In this document: positions 22,714 to 33,677 of the stretch, one piece after another
Position numbering within the stretch: position 1 is the first letter of the stretch
Layout of the letters: each line of letters starts with the position of its first letter
Source: Dillenia suffruticosa
Lineage: Eukaryota; Streptophyta; Magnoliopsida; Dilleniales; Dilleniaceae
NCBI GenBank assembly: GCA_033439265.1
Contig: JAVTVX010000010.1
Location: 30,288,900-30,352,899 of the forward strand
Length of the DNA stretch: 64,000 bases
Reading direction: 5' to 3'
Notes under the pieces: generated by a model
Told to the model about the DNA's origin: nothing
Seen by the model: the letters and a program-made list of their open reading frames with translations, nothing else
Database searches by the model: none
Made by a program: the position numbers and the translations under genes

Positions 22714-23740
22714 AATGCTAGCTTGAGGAGGTAGGAAGGGCCTTTCGTGGTTCGGGAGATTGGAGTTGGGCCTTCTTATACCTTTCTTGAAACCTTGTAT
22801 GTGTAGAAGGGCAAAACGAAGGTGCCAAAAAGGACTACTCCTCTCTCTTTTATTCCTATTAGGTCTTACGACAGTAGGAAGGGCATTCGGGAGAGAGGTA
22901 CTGTAGCAGTCAGCACCGGTAACCATCATTACTTCTATCTAGATATCATAGAAGTAAGGAGGGTGGCTGAGCGGATGGATTACTATCGTGCTAAACTGGA
23001 GATAAATGGTTTGTCGATGGAGTAGGGTGATAATGCCCTCACGTCTTTTGGATTCGGGGTACGAATCATGTTTTTGAGATATGTTTTAATTATGTTTTCG
23101 GTTTTATCTGAATAATGTACTTTGTGTTGACTATTGCTTTAGCCGAGTTCTAGAGGCTAAAAAGAGAGCAATTGATGAGGCATTTGGAACACCATGTGAA
23201 GCAGATGGGCAGGAGGTCTCTCGGTTGCACGGTGTTCTAGTGCAAAGGGAGAATCAAATAGAAAGGAGAGAGCAGTCAGGGTGTCTTAGATAGCAGAAAT
23301 GAAGAGGTTGAGCACTTAAGGGTTGACCTGGGGTTTGCACTTCAGCAATTTGAGGCAACTCTGGCAAAGTGCAAGAGACCGGGGGTGGCAGTGAAGGTGC
23401 AAGAGGCAAGGCTGTAGGATGCCGAGAAGCTAGCTCAAGCACAAGAGTAGTCGCTTGTTGCTGCAAAATAGAAGATTGTTGAGCTAAGCGAGACTATCAA
23501 AGAGGTCATTTATAGCCACAAATGTGCTCAACGTAGATTATCTGAAAAGCTACAGTGCGCCGAGGAGGTCATCCACCGAGTAGGGCTAGTAGAGCCATGA
23601 CTACGGGTATTGATAGTTCTAACCTGGATGTACCGATTTCAATCTTAGTCAATACTCATTTGGGTGATATCTCTCGAGAGGAGGTCGATGAGAGTGTTGA
23701 CATTGCAATCCTTGAAGCCAATTTTGAATTTTTGTGTTAG
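22714..23740 (+). pseudogene. Antisense coiled-coil ORF relic inside the gypsy element
   Basis: On the strand opposite to gag, a broken coding stretch runs inward from the 3' LTR. About 23283-23580 reads as a long heptad-rich helix (EEVEHLRVDLGFALQQFEAT, then EKLAQAQE, KIVELSETIKEV) interrupted by TAG codons at positions where CAG would fit a coiled coil. It is preceded, in another frame, by an acidic/basic helix (EAKKRAIDEAFG, from about 23153) and followed by an acidic C-terminal part (23555-23740). Antisense ORFs near the 3' LTR are described for Tat-type elements; their role is unknown. Frame changes and stops show that this copy is dead. Confidence 0.55.
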
Positions 23741-24179
23741 AGGGCTCCTCCTCCTCCGTTATAGAATCCAGGCTTTGCTCTTACTCTCTCCTTTGTTCTG
23801 TCCTTATGTGTCTTTCCTTGATTAGCATGGCTTTCATTTAGTTTGTTGTACATCTCATGTTTGAATGAATGAATTGATGTTCCCAATTTGTTCTTATTGA
23901 GACTTCATTCATGTCGCCTTGTTCATTGTGTGTTGGGAGTGTTAGAATCCCTTTAAGATGTCTGAATTGCTGGAGTATGGATCGGAAAGTTTGCATTGCA
24001 TGATTTTCGATGGTGTTGCTTTGCTAAGGCCCCCGCCAGATACTAGGTAGAGAGAGAGTGTGTGGAATTCTTGTGAAGCATGGAGCTGAGAGAGTAAAGG
24101 TCCCAAACCTTTGCAAGGTGCTAAATCGAGACGGTGGGCTATGTCCGCCCAGTCAGGAGTTAACGCCCATTACGGGGAC

Positions 24180-24590
24180 ACACGTTTAAAGGCATCGGAT
24201 GGTGTTGTGTTAGGAGAGTTTGTTGGCGTTACGTCAAGGTAGAGCATTTGATGGTATTGTGCAAAGGAGGACTCATCGATATTGCACCAAGAGACATCAT
24301 TTAATGGTATTGTGCCGAGAGGGGCTCATTGGCGTTGCTTCAAGAGAGAGCATTTAATGGTATTGCGCCGAGAGTGAGTATTTGATGCCATTGTGCCAAG
24401 AGGGGGTCATTGGCATTGCGCTAAGAGTGAGTATTTGATGGCATTGGCAATGCCAAGCGGGACCCATTGGCATTGCGCCAAATGTGAGCATGTAATGGCA
24501 TTGCACCGAGAGGGACTCATTAGCATTGCACTGAAAGTGGCTCATTAGCGTCACACCAAGGGAGAGCATGTAATAGTATTATGTTGAAAG
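24180..24590. repeat. Tandem repeat of about 52-59 bp within the gypsy element
   Basis: The pair of phrases GAGCATTTGATGGTATTGTGC and GAGGGGCTCATTGGCGTTGC alternates about seven times with substitutions. It lies between the protease relic and the antisense ORF. Confidence 0.8.
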
Positions 24591-24775
24591 AATGGGCCGT
24601 GTCTACCGGTTGGGAGTTACATCTCGTGTTAGCGATGTGTTTGAGGGCGTTTGATACCCGTGAGCGGTTCTCGACTACATGTGCTTGTTTCAATTAAGGT
24701 GTTGAAAAAGACAATGAAGCATATAAAATGAAGAGGTAATTATAAGAACAACTATAAAAACCTTAAATCAGTTTA

Positions 24776-26922
24776 TCAAATAAGCGAGCTAGAGTCGCTA
24801 ACAAAAAGATAGTAAATAATGAGCAAAGATTGCAAGATTGAAGTAATAAGTAACCTTGGGTCACATGGGAGCGTTCTAATCCCAAGAGGTATTCTGAATT
24901 TAATTCTCATATGCCTGGTACTCGGTAGCGCTTCCAAAACATTTAGGCTGGGTCGACCCAAGATGGTATTGTAGACGGACTGTAACTTAACCACGTTGAA
25001 TGTCATTGTAGCTGTCGCATGATTGGGTGGTGTTTCCTAACTTACCAAAAGAGGGATAATACCTTCGGAGTAGAGTCACTTGCCCAAGAGTCCCTTTATA
25101 AGTCCAATGTGAAGCTAGAGGTGTCGAAACCTATTTGTTGGAAAGTATCCTAATAGAAGAGATCACAGCTTACTCCTTATTTGATGAAGATTCTCTTCAC
25201 TGTATATTGGCCTATTTTGGTGTGATGACAAACTGTTCGTGGTAGTTTGGATCAACCTCTACCAAGTTGTCATAATCAAAACCTATTATAGGTCTTTTCT
25301 TTTTCTGTCATTTCTCGACACGGGTGGTGAAAACCTCTTTGTAAGTGGAAACCTCAATCCTCTGGAAGGTTGGTGTGACTATCCATTCCGTCTGGCCCTG
25401 TTGGGCATCCATCTGGGCTTTTGAGCTTAGGATAGGCAGAGTTTCACTAGAAGGGTAGATGTTGAAGAGAGGTGTTTGCCTTGTATCTGAAGAATTATCC
25501 AATTGGCTTGGTTGCGGGCGGCTCCCAAGAGTGGTGGTTCATTTGGCTCGTTTGCTCATACTATTGTACGCGGACTCTGAGGGAGTTGTTTTCCCATTCC
25601 ATGCTGATAAACCTCTGGAGCCTGCCATCCCGAGCCAAGATCTCAAGCTCATCGTTTAACTTCTTATATTTATCCGTTTGGTGGTCATAGTCTCTGTGAA
25701 AGAGATAATATCGAGTCTTGTCTTTCTTCGAATCATCTCCAAAAGGGGTAGGGGCCATCTAATGTAAGATTTGTTCCTAATTTGCTTCAAGATCTAGCTA
25801 GACATGTCATGTAGGGGAGTGTAGTTGGTGAACCTGCGATGAGGAGGAGATCCCGGTCAGTTCCTCTTGGGTGAGGGTCATTGAGGAAAGCAACTGTGCC
25901 CGCTTTTCCCTGCTCTGTTTCAGCGTTTATCAAACGCCTCAGCTTCCTATGTTGTAATGTATTTTTCTACTCGGGCACTAAATACTTGAATGGTGGATAG
26001 AAGATTTTTTGTTATGGAAGTCTTCATCCCTAAAGACCGTAAACTAGTGAGCAAAATTGCCAATGCGATAAAGGGGTCTAGACTAAAGACTTTCATTATC
26101 TCAGTCTTAAACTTGTCTAGAAAATCTCTTAGGGACTTATCAACTATTTGTCACGAGATAGGAGGGAAGTTGACTTCCTCTTGACTCCCTGGTTGATCAT
26201 GAAATGAGTTTCAAACTATTATTGGAGTTGGGAAGAGTTCCTTATGTTGAATGGAGGGAATGAATTAAACCATGTTAAGGCATTGCCCTTTAAGGTCATG
26301 GGGAAGTGTTTACACATGGCCGCTCTGGCATGTCCCTTGAAATCATAACTATCACAAAGTGGACTATATGGTCTCGAGGGTCAATAGTACTATCATACCT
26401 CTCCATAGGAGAGAGGTGTACATCTCACGGCATCAGCTCAATACAGACCTTGGGATCGAAAAGAGAAAGATTGTCGACATATTGAGTAGCGTCTTCTTTT
26501 CCTACATCAGCGCATTTCAATTCTGCAGCCACGAGGTCCTCAATCTACTATCTCAGATCACTCGGATCATGTTGGGAAGTAATCGAGTGCTCTTGGTGCC
26601 TTCGAGGTTGGAGTCTGTACAACTGCGATTGCTTTGACCTCTGGGGAGAGGATGATCCTTCTGGTCGGCCAGCACAATTAAGCTCTTCCAATTGTTTGCT
26701 CATCCATTGTATCTTTGATTCATGCCTTTCCATTTCCGAATAATGGACTCTATCAGGAGAGGCTAGAGTAGAAAGTGGAATCGGCTGGTTTTGAATTTAA
26801 GTGGTAGGTAAATGGGGCTCCCTTTGGAGAAGTGCTGGTGGAGGAATTTTTAGGGGTTGGACGCCTGTCCTCCCATCGCAAACATGACCCTCTAGGTATT
26901 TCCATTCTTTCTTCTAGTGGCA
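24776..26922 (-). pseudogene. Gypsy gag-protease relic
   Basis: The likely start is the ATG near 26920. Downstream on the minus strand come a charged Gln/Arg-rich N-terminus (26548-26733), a retrotransposon gag core (GNALTWFNSFPP near 26255), a gag C-terminal block (RYYLFHRDYDHQTDKYKKL, 25650-25715) typical of plant gypsy elements, and the segment after the protease active site (VYNTILGRPSLNVLEALPST, 24905-24975). Many stops and frame changes lie between the blocks. Nothing resembling RT follows. Confidence 0.85.
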
Positions 26923-26980
26923 TGGTGGCTAAAATTGTAGTAAACTAGGGCGAGAAGTATACTAGCTAAGTCATCAATCT

Positions 26981-26999
26981 GTTGCCACAAACAACACTA
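26981..26999 (-). other. Decayed tRNA primer binding site
   Basis: In reverse complement TAGTGTTGTTTGTGGCAAC, three bases from the 5' LTR. It fits the gypsy primer-site form TGGCGCCGTCTGTGGGAAC after several G-to-A and C-to-T changes. Confidence 0.7.
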
Positions 27000-27002
27000 A
27001 TT

Positions 27003-27807
27003 TAATGGAGCTGAGTTTTACTCCATAAATAACTACTTCGTAAACCCAAGTATAGAACTGGTGTTGAGGACTCTTCAAGGTTTTCGTGGTTAATAGAACC
27101 TACAAATACCGCCAGAGGGTGCTCTCGTGGGTGAAGTTCCAACACTCAAGTCAAAAAGAGTGGTTGTAAAAAAATGAGAATCAGACTGAGAAGAGACGTA
27201 AGATAGCCATGTGTTATCTCTATATAAAAAGTGTAAAGTTTATGGTTGGCTGTGTTGAACATATATAGCATGCATGTCTGGCAAGTTCTGTATACGTTTA
27301 GGGGGTGTAGAAACCCTAATTTCTTTATAAAGAGATTATTGTGAATCTTTCGAGATCGTACGGATTATAATCAAAGATTTTTAAGAGCTTTAAAATCCTG
27401 TTGATTAAGGGAAGTTCAAGTTGCTGTGGAGATTCTCTTCCATATCGAGACCGGTTACCGAAATCCATTTTCTTATTTTGAAAGATTTTTCTGAGACTAG
27501 GAGAGATTCATATCTGATTAAGAAGGTTAAATTTGGACTTATCGCGTGATGAAGATTACTTCTATATTGATGAAATGTATCCAATAAGGAGTAGGGCAAC
27601 CGAGAGACTCGGGGATCGAGAGTTAGGATAACCGAGAGGTCAAGGATTAGTTGGCAGCTCAAGAGAGTAAGACCGAGTCAGAAGGTAAAAATTACAGCAC
27701 TCAACCAACAGGCCGAGAGCATATTCAATTGTTTATGGGCTTTATGACCTAATAGGCTCAGGTAGTTCGGGTCTTGTGGTAATGGACCATTAAATCATGT
27801 ATCATCA
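27003..27807 (-). repeat. Gypsy 5' LTR
   Basis: Counterpart of 21822-22696. It ends CA before GGATT; the plus-strand start TAATGG has decayed from TGATGG. Confidence 0.85.
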
Positions 27808-27812
27808 GGATT

Positions 27813-30008
27813 GATGCATAAAGGTGTATATTATATAAATTTACACAATGTCTTGAGAGATTGAATGAAATGCCAATCGAATCAAAATTGAAAGATTAGT
27901 ACTTTGCATGTTCGTGTGCTTTTCTTTTATATGTCATCTTGTTTACATTAATGCATATTATTAATTAGGGCTTAACAAACGAAGATATGGAATCCCTAAT
28001 TGAGTTATTAGAATTCTTAATGAAATTGATTTATATGTTTTGAAATGTGCTCAAACGCTAATGTAGTTGTGTTGGAGTGTGGGAATAATGATGTCTTTGT
28101 TCTAAAACTTCTATGGTTTTGGGTGGTTTTGCCCTAAAAAGGATAATCGAGCAATGCTTAATTACGATAAGTTGAGCATGAATGTTACCATATTTTCCTT
28201 ATATTAGATGTTGTTATATGTTCAAAGTGGGTTTTAGGGATTTTTCATACTCTTAGAGTTCTAAATACTTGACGGTTATTTTAAATTCTAGAATATGACT
28301 CTTATAATCGTGTTTTGGAATAATTTGAAAAAACTTAAATGTTAGGTAAATATAAAATTTCAAGAAAAGTTCCTAAATGAAATTCATTCCCTTAATATTA
28401 TATGTTTGTCTTTAAATAGCAAAAAAGAAAAACGAAAAATGGCGTCGTAACCTAGGTGAAGAATTATGATAAATACTATACATGTTAAAATAAAGTTAAA
28501 ATTATGAGGATTGATAAAAGAAAACAACAGTTACAATTACTTTCGCTAAGAAGTCGAGGTTCCTTAGTGAATAGTTTGGGATCCAAATTACAATACTCTT
28601 CTTAATTTAAAGACAAGAAAAGAAAATGTGAAAATACAGCATCTTAAGAAGTGATGGTAGTTTCTTTTCACTTGGAGTGAATTAGGTTTGTCTTAATTTG
28701 ATGGATTGGCTTGTTGCACCATATAGTTGAGTGTGCGAGATTTTCAAATTAACCGATCTCCCTCCCTTTTCATTTCTTACTACTTTATCCATTATTTATG
28801 TTTTCCTATGATCAAAATTAATTGCATTATTCTTGGTGATATATATCGTAATATTCAGCTTCACTTTCATGCGTTCTTAAATGTTTTATGTATTATTGTA
28901 TGCCTTATATGACCCGAGAGAGATACCTGTACAACGGGGGGGTTGGTTGACTCTTTCTTTTGACATATCAGGTGCATTGGAAGCCGAATGAGGAGATTAA
29001 GATAGTAACAGTGGATTTTGGGTTTAGGGATTTTAAATCCCTCGTTCTTTTACATTTTAAACTTATTTTGTATTGTTAATTTATTTGAGTTGGTTGTCTG
29101 AGTGATGTATTTGGTTTGATATTCTTAGTAAATGAAAATATATATATATATATATATATATATTGATTGGTTTTGAATTGCTTTAGGCTTAGATACACTT
29201 GGGTAGTGTTTAAAAGTTAAGTAGGATATAATATATGAGTTAACCTATAGTTTGATAAAATTTGATAGTAGGGTTTGTCACCTGTATATTTATGAAAATG
29301 AGTTAAATTATGATTTGATGAGTTTTGTGTGGTTAGACTTGTCACTTTTATGTTTATGCACGTTTGGGTCATACAAGTGATAAATATAATTAATGATCAA
29401 AATAATTATGGTTAAATGTTATATTATGTATGATTTGTTTGTCGACCGGCCAAAAGGGCTATTTGAGGTCCGCTATTCTTGTGATATCGAAATGTTACAA
29501 ACTTAGATTGTTTATGTTAGTACTGAGTGGCTGAATTTAGCCCATTTACAGGAAAGAGTCTTACCTGTTTTTCTAAAAATTCTAGTTAAAATATATATAT
29601 ATATATTTTAAAGTGTTTTCATACATATGAACAGCGATCCAGAGATCACTATCTTGAGTAGTGTATGTTTTGTAATGATTCAATCTTTGTTTCTACATAT
29701 GTTTTCCTCTTCTATTAGGGATGCGACATTGGAGTAGTGTGTCATCACAGTTTCACATTTTCTTATGTTGATAAGAACTTAGGAGAGAATTTATTTTAAA
29801 TAACTTATAAACTCCTAAATTTATAATATGTTTTTGGAGTATAACCTATTAAATCTTATTTTTAAAATAAATTGTTAAAATGTTCAGATAAAATAAGATT
29901 TAAATACATTTATGATATTTTATGATCACATAAATCATTATATTTGGTAACACTAAAAGTTTATAAACTATTTTTGGTGTTGGAAGAACTAAAAAGGATA
30001 TAACACCA
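27813..30008. other. Intergenic DNA with no recognised gene
   Basis: AT-rich, with a (TA)n tract at 29139-29163 and a G-run near 28935. The longest frames are below 90 codons and not recognisable. Parts read like old LTR sequence, but I found no repeat partner in the window. Confidence 0.4.
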
Positions 30009-30830
30009 CACTACAAAACAATTACCTTATTTAGATGGACGAAAACTGTCTACAAAATTCACTAAAACCATCAATAGAATCTTTTCCGATGAATAGATTT
30101 TCAGTTGGCTATACATTAGTCGGGATAGGTCTATCCCGACGATTTTGGTCATGTTGAAGCATATCCTGAATCTATACAGACAGTTAAAAAAACGTTACAA
30201 AAATTACTGACTTTTATCATTGGTTATTATAAATATTAGAAAATGTTTCTATCTTTTATCGTTGGATTTAAAAACGTTAATAAAAGTTATTATCTTTTAT
30301 TATCAGTTACCATATATGTTAAAAAATATTACTATTTTTTATAGTCGACTACCACGTGTTGGAAAATATTATTATCTTTTATCGTCGATTAACACAATTG
30401 TCAGGAAATATTACTATCATTTATCGTCAGTTACCATATACTTTAGGATATGTTATTGTTTTTATCGTTGATTATTACAAGTTAGAAAAAGTTACTGTCT
30501 TTTTTCATTGGTTAGAAAAACATTAATAAAAGTTATTATTTTTTATCGTTGATTATCACATGTGTTAATATAAGTTACTGTCTTGTATTATCAGTTATCA
30601 CAAATATTAAGAAATATTACTTCATTTTATTATTGGTTACCATAAGTGTTAGAAAAAATTATTATTTTTTATAGCGGATTACCGCAAGTGTTAGAAAAAT
30701 TATTACATTTTATCATCAATTACCACAAATATTAGAAAATATTATTGTATTTTATCGTTGGTTAATACAAGTAATAGGAAAATTTACTGTCTTTTATAGT
30801 CGATTATCACAAGATATCAATAGTGATAAA
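30009..30830. repeat. Minisatellite of about 41 bp, about 15 copies, next to a CACTA-like end
   Basis: From about 30200 to 30812 a unit with core TTTTATCGTCGATTACCACA and an A/T-rich linker (TTAGAAAATATTACTAT) repeats about every 41 bp with variation. The 83-codon frame at 30220-30471 is a product of the repeat. CACTACAAAACAATTACC at 30009 looks like a CACTA end, but no matching right end was found. Confidence 0.75.
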
Positions 30831-31569
30831 ATATTGTAGATTTAAATTATTATAAATAAATTAAGAGACTATAAAATAAAGAAATTATAAAAATAATATA
30901 ACGTAATAAGGATTGTATTAATATGTAAGAATAATTGATATATTGATTCGTAAATACATTGACAGATACATATAAAATCAAAAAAAAAAAATTGCATATG
31001 TCACAATTACATATCTTCTAAGATGCACAAACAAAAAATGTTTACTTGGATCATCAAAAATATTTCCATCACAATTTGAAAGTACAATTCCAACATCAAA
31101 ACATGATAATTCCAAAACAAAATAAATAACTGAATAGCGGTGATCAACTTCATGCGCAATCCTTCGTGTCAATATATTCATAAAAATCAATAGTGAAATA
31201 AATATAATTACATGACAATATTGTAAAGAATAATTATAAATAAAAATATTACCTTCAAGGATGAAGTAAGAGGGTAATGATAATAGTTAGCTTCTATGCG
31301 CACTCTCAATATTTACTATTGGAATAATCTAATAATACAAATAATTTAAATTATTATTTAAAAACAAAAAAGAAATTAATAAAAAATGATATTCGTCCCC
31401 CCAGCACAACCCATTATATGAAGAAACAATGAAATTAGTCATTATTAGCCATATAAGTTCTACGCCTTTATAAGAAGAAACAATAATCCAACATATGGCA
31501 GGTCAGTTGGATTGTTTTTGCAATCATGGTAAACAAGTCAATCTAAACATGATATTTGGGATTCTATAC
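30831..31569. other. Intergenic DNA with an unrecognised 70-codon frame
   Basis: AT-rich. The minus-strand frame 30978-31190 is not low-complexity but I do not recognise it, and it does not continue the BIG5-like exons. It may be a transposon relic. Confidence 0.35.
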
Positions 31570-31653
31570 CAGATCAATTTCCATACATCTAAATGTTATG
31601 CTGATCATTTGGGTCAAAATCGCCTTTGACGTGCCTGATTTATAGGGCTTTTG
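31570..31653 (-). pseudogene. BIG5-like exon D with 1-base deletion
   Basis: Acceptor TTGTTTAG. The frame is lost at about 31631, where one base of an expected GCAACG is missing. The likely donor is GTATAG after the residues for IDL; otherwise TAG ends the frame there. Confidence 0.75.
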
Positions 31654-31729
31654 CTAAACAAGGAAACCAGATGATGAGTTCCACACTTCATGTTCACATG
31701 ATATTAGCCTCATCAAAAGTAACAAGTAC

Positions 31730-31787
31730 CTATTCAAAGCAATGTTGTTGCATATTCTGATAACTTCAAGCAAAGGTTCCCCGTGCA
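31730..31787 (-). pseudogene. BIG5-like exon C
   Basis: 58 bp. Acceptor CCTTATAG, donor GTACTT. The frame continues from exon B. Confidence 0.85.
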
Positions 31788-32416
31788 CTATAAGGTAGGA
31801 TAAAACTCAGGATTAGAGGGATAGATTTTAGCCGAAAGCTATAGCAACACACTGTACAGATTGGGCATATGCAACCCTGATCTTGACAAAGCGAAGTACG
31901 AGTGCCCAGCTCAACTTCACAGTAACCAATCCATTTGGTGCATCCAATGTGATGCATTAACTTTAGATCATAGTAAAAGAACTCCCTTCAGATTTTAGAT
32001 ATTGAGACCCTAAACAAAATTCATGAAATAGACCTCTGCATTCTCAATCAATTAACATGCTAACAAACTTTTAAGCAAATATGGCCTTAGAATGTGTGGA
32101 ATGCCAATAGTGAAAGTTACTTGTTATAATACATTTCAGTATAGCTCTTATGTGCAGAACAAACATCTAGATGTGCAGTTTAGTCCATTAAACTAATGAG
32201 CCAACTGTTCCCATATTCTATATAGGTATAAACAGGAATGATTCTCTTAAGACTACATGCCATAAACACAATTGCCAGTGTTTGAAATGGCAAGGCATTC
32301 CTACGCCCTCTCTACACCCTCTCTATGTTAAGACTGCAACTATAAAAAAATGACGATGACAATAACAATTACACCAACATAAGTAATCAGCAGGGGTTGT
32401 GCCTGCTGCAACATAC

Positions 32417-32475
32417 CTCTGAACTTGGAGGAAGCCACAGTTATAAGAAGCACCTTTAAGACTTGAAGAACAATA
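32417..32475 (-). pseudogene. BIG5-like exon B
   Basis: 59 bp. Acceptor ATGTGCAG, donor GTATGT. The frame continues from exon A without a stop. Confidence 0.85.
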
Positions 32476-32565
32476 CTGCACATTAGTTACTAACAAGGTG
32501 TGAGCGTTACAAGATTGCAACCTTAACACAACTTCAAACTACCAAAAACATAAAAGACCAATTAC

Positions 32566-32690
32566 CTATCAGTTGATGAATTATCAATGCAGATGCAAAC
32601 CATGTTCAAGATGTTGATGAATGCCAGAGCATTTATTCCACCTTCTAGACCAAGATCTCCATCCAAATGATCATCATATGCAATGAGTTT
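32566..32690 (-). pseudogene. BIG5-like exon A
   Basis: 125 bp, 41 codons plus two bases. Acceptor AGAGCAG, donor GTAATT. No stop in frame. Confidence 0.85.
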
Positions 32691-33427
32691 CTGCTCTTAA
32701 AAGGATGCAGTGAAATAAATCAGAGAGAAGAACGCAAGCCTTAAAAAGATATATCCAAGGAAAAAAAAGGGCTGAACAGACATCCAAATTGTTGTTCCTC
32801 ACTGAAAATATTCAAGTCTAGTAATTGTATTTACTCAATTGTGCCAAGAGTAGGAACAACAGAGGATAATTAGGATGCAAACTGACAATACACAACTCTT
32901 AAATGAAACAAGAAAAGAACAACTTCTTTATTATTATGATTATTATTATTATTATTTGGTAGATCACTTTGTCACACACTGTTTCTTTTTTCTTTTTAAT
33001 ACCAAAAACAAGAACAAGACAAACAAACAAAATATCTGCTAAAGTTATCCTTATGAAGCTCCTTCTGCAGGAAGGATAGTTTTCTCTTCGTTCATTTCTC
33101 TCCCTTGGAGGAAAAGAGGGAAACTATAAGTGTGAATTAGTAAAAAAATAAAATAAATGTATCTATAGGTCACAAGCATGAATAGCCCTGCAAATGCCAA
33201 AAACTTCGAGAAATGTAGTACAGTGATATTTAACTAACTTAACACTGAAAATATGGTGAAATAGGGAAATTGGTATCCTTGTACATATTTCACAAAATTC
33301 CATTGCAACTGCACCATATAGGATAAACGAAAATGACTTGGCACGTGTTAAGAATGCAAATGGGACTTCGATTGAGTAGAGGGCATTTTCCTAAAAATTA
33401 TAAAAATGTCCATGAAAGAAAGTCATG
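32691..33427. other. Flank upstream of the BIG5-like fragment
   Basis: Ordinary-looking DNA that may still be intron of the source gene, with an ATT-run near 32931-32957. I searched by eye for the preceding exon of a BIG5 gene and did not find it. Confidence 0.4.
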
Positions 33428-33437
33428 ACTCCAAGCT

Positions 33438-33444
<7 letters not shown>

Positions 33445-33479
<35 letters not shown>

Positions 33480-33660
33480 TTTTTTGTATCATCGCTTGGC
33501 CACTAACCTAATATTCAGAGTTTTGTTTCGATTAATTTGAGTCGACCTCTTATAGAGTCCATTTTAAGGGGACAGATCTCCCGATGTTGATTTTTTTATT
33601 CCCATGAAGGATCGAAATCCTGACCATGTCCCTAAACCAATTAAGCCCTGAGACATTGAT
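33445..33660 (-). mobile_element. tRNA-derived SINE, copy 3, with 17-bp target duplication
   Basis: A 216-bp insert flanked by ACTCCAAGCTAAAATAT (33428-33444) and ACTCCATGCTAAAATAT (33661-33677), one mismatch. It is inserted in minus orientation; its tail is a long (AT)n run with T-rich sequence at the plus-strand left side. In reverse complement it has an A-box-like TTGGTTTAGGG and a B-box-like ATTTCGATCC, and the same GATACAAAAAA-type end as the other copies. Confidence 0.85.
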
Positions 33661-33677
33661 ACTCCATGCTAAAATAT

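Larger units (their letters stand above)
21822..27807 (-). mobile_element. Ty3/gypsy retrotransposon of Tat type without pol
   Basis: The 5,986-bp element is flanked by the target duplication GGATT (21817-21821 and 27808-27812). LTRs lie at 21822-22696 (3') and 27003-27807 (5'); the 5' copy is shorter because of a deletion of several tens of bases near 27520. A decayed tRNA primer site and a polypurine tract place transcription on the minus strand. Gag and protease relics lie at 24776-26922, but no RT, RNase H or integrase motif is found between protease and 3' LTR. In their place are a tandem repeat (24180-24590) and an antisense coiled-coil ORF relic. Internal tandem repeats and antisense ORFs are known from Tat/Ogre/Retand-type elements, which is why I suggest that group. 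Confidence 0.85.
31570..32690 (-). pseudogene. Four-exon fragment of a BIG5-like ARF-GEF gene
   Basis: Plant BIG proteins are large Sec7-domain exchange factors for ARF GTPases in membrane traffic; BIG5 (BEN1/MIN7) acts in early endosome/TGN sorting and immunity. Four exons with canonical AG/GT borders are seen: 32566-32690 ([18 protein letters not shown] and [16 protein letters not shown]), 32417-32475 (SIVLQVLKVLLITVASSKFR), 31730-31787 (VHGEPLLEVIRICNNIALN) and 31570-31653 (SKSPINQA, then ILTQMISITFRCME after a shift). Codon phases join correctly across all three introns. This corresponds to the N-terminal part of BIG5 before the Sec7 domain. A 1-base deletion at about 31631 breaks the fourth exon, and no exons are found on either side, so I call it a pseudogene fragment. 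The match rests on memory of the family. Confidence 0.85.

Noticed and set aside
30978-31190. Fifth exon of the BIG5-like fragment
   Set aside because: The residues do not resemble the part of BIG5 that should follow, and splice borders do not fit.
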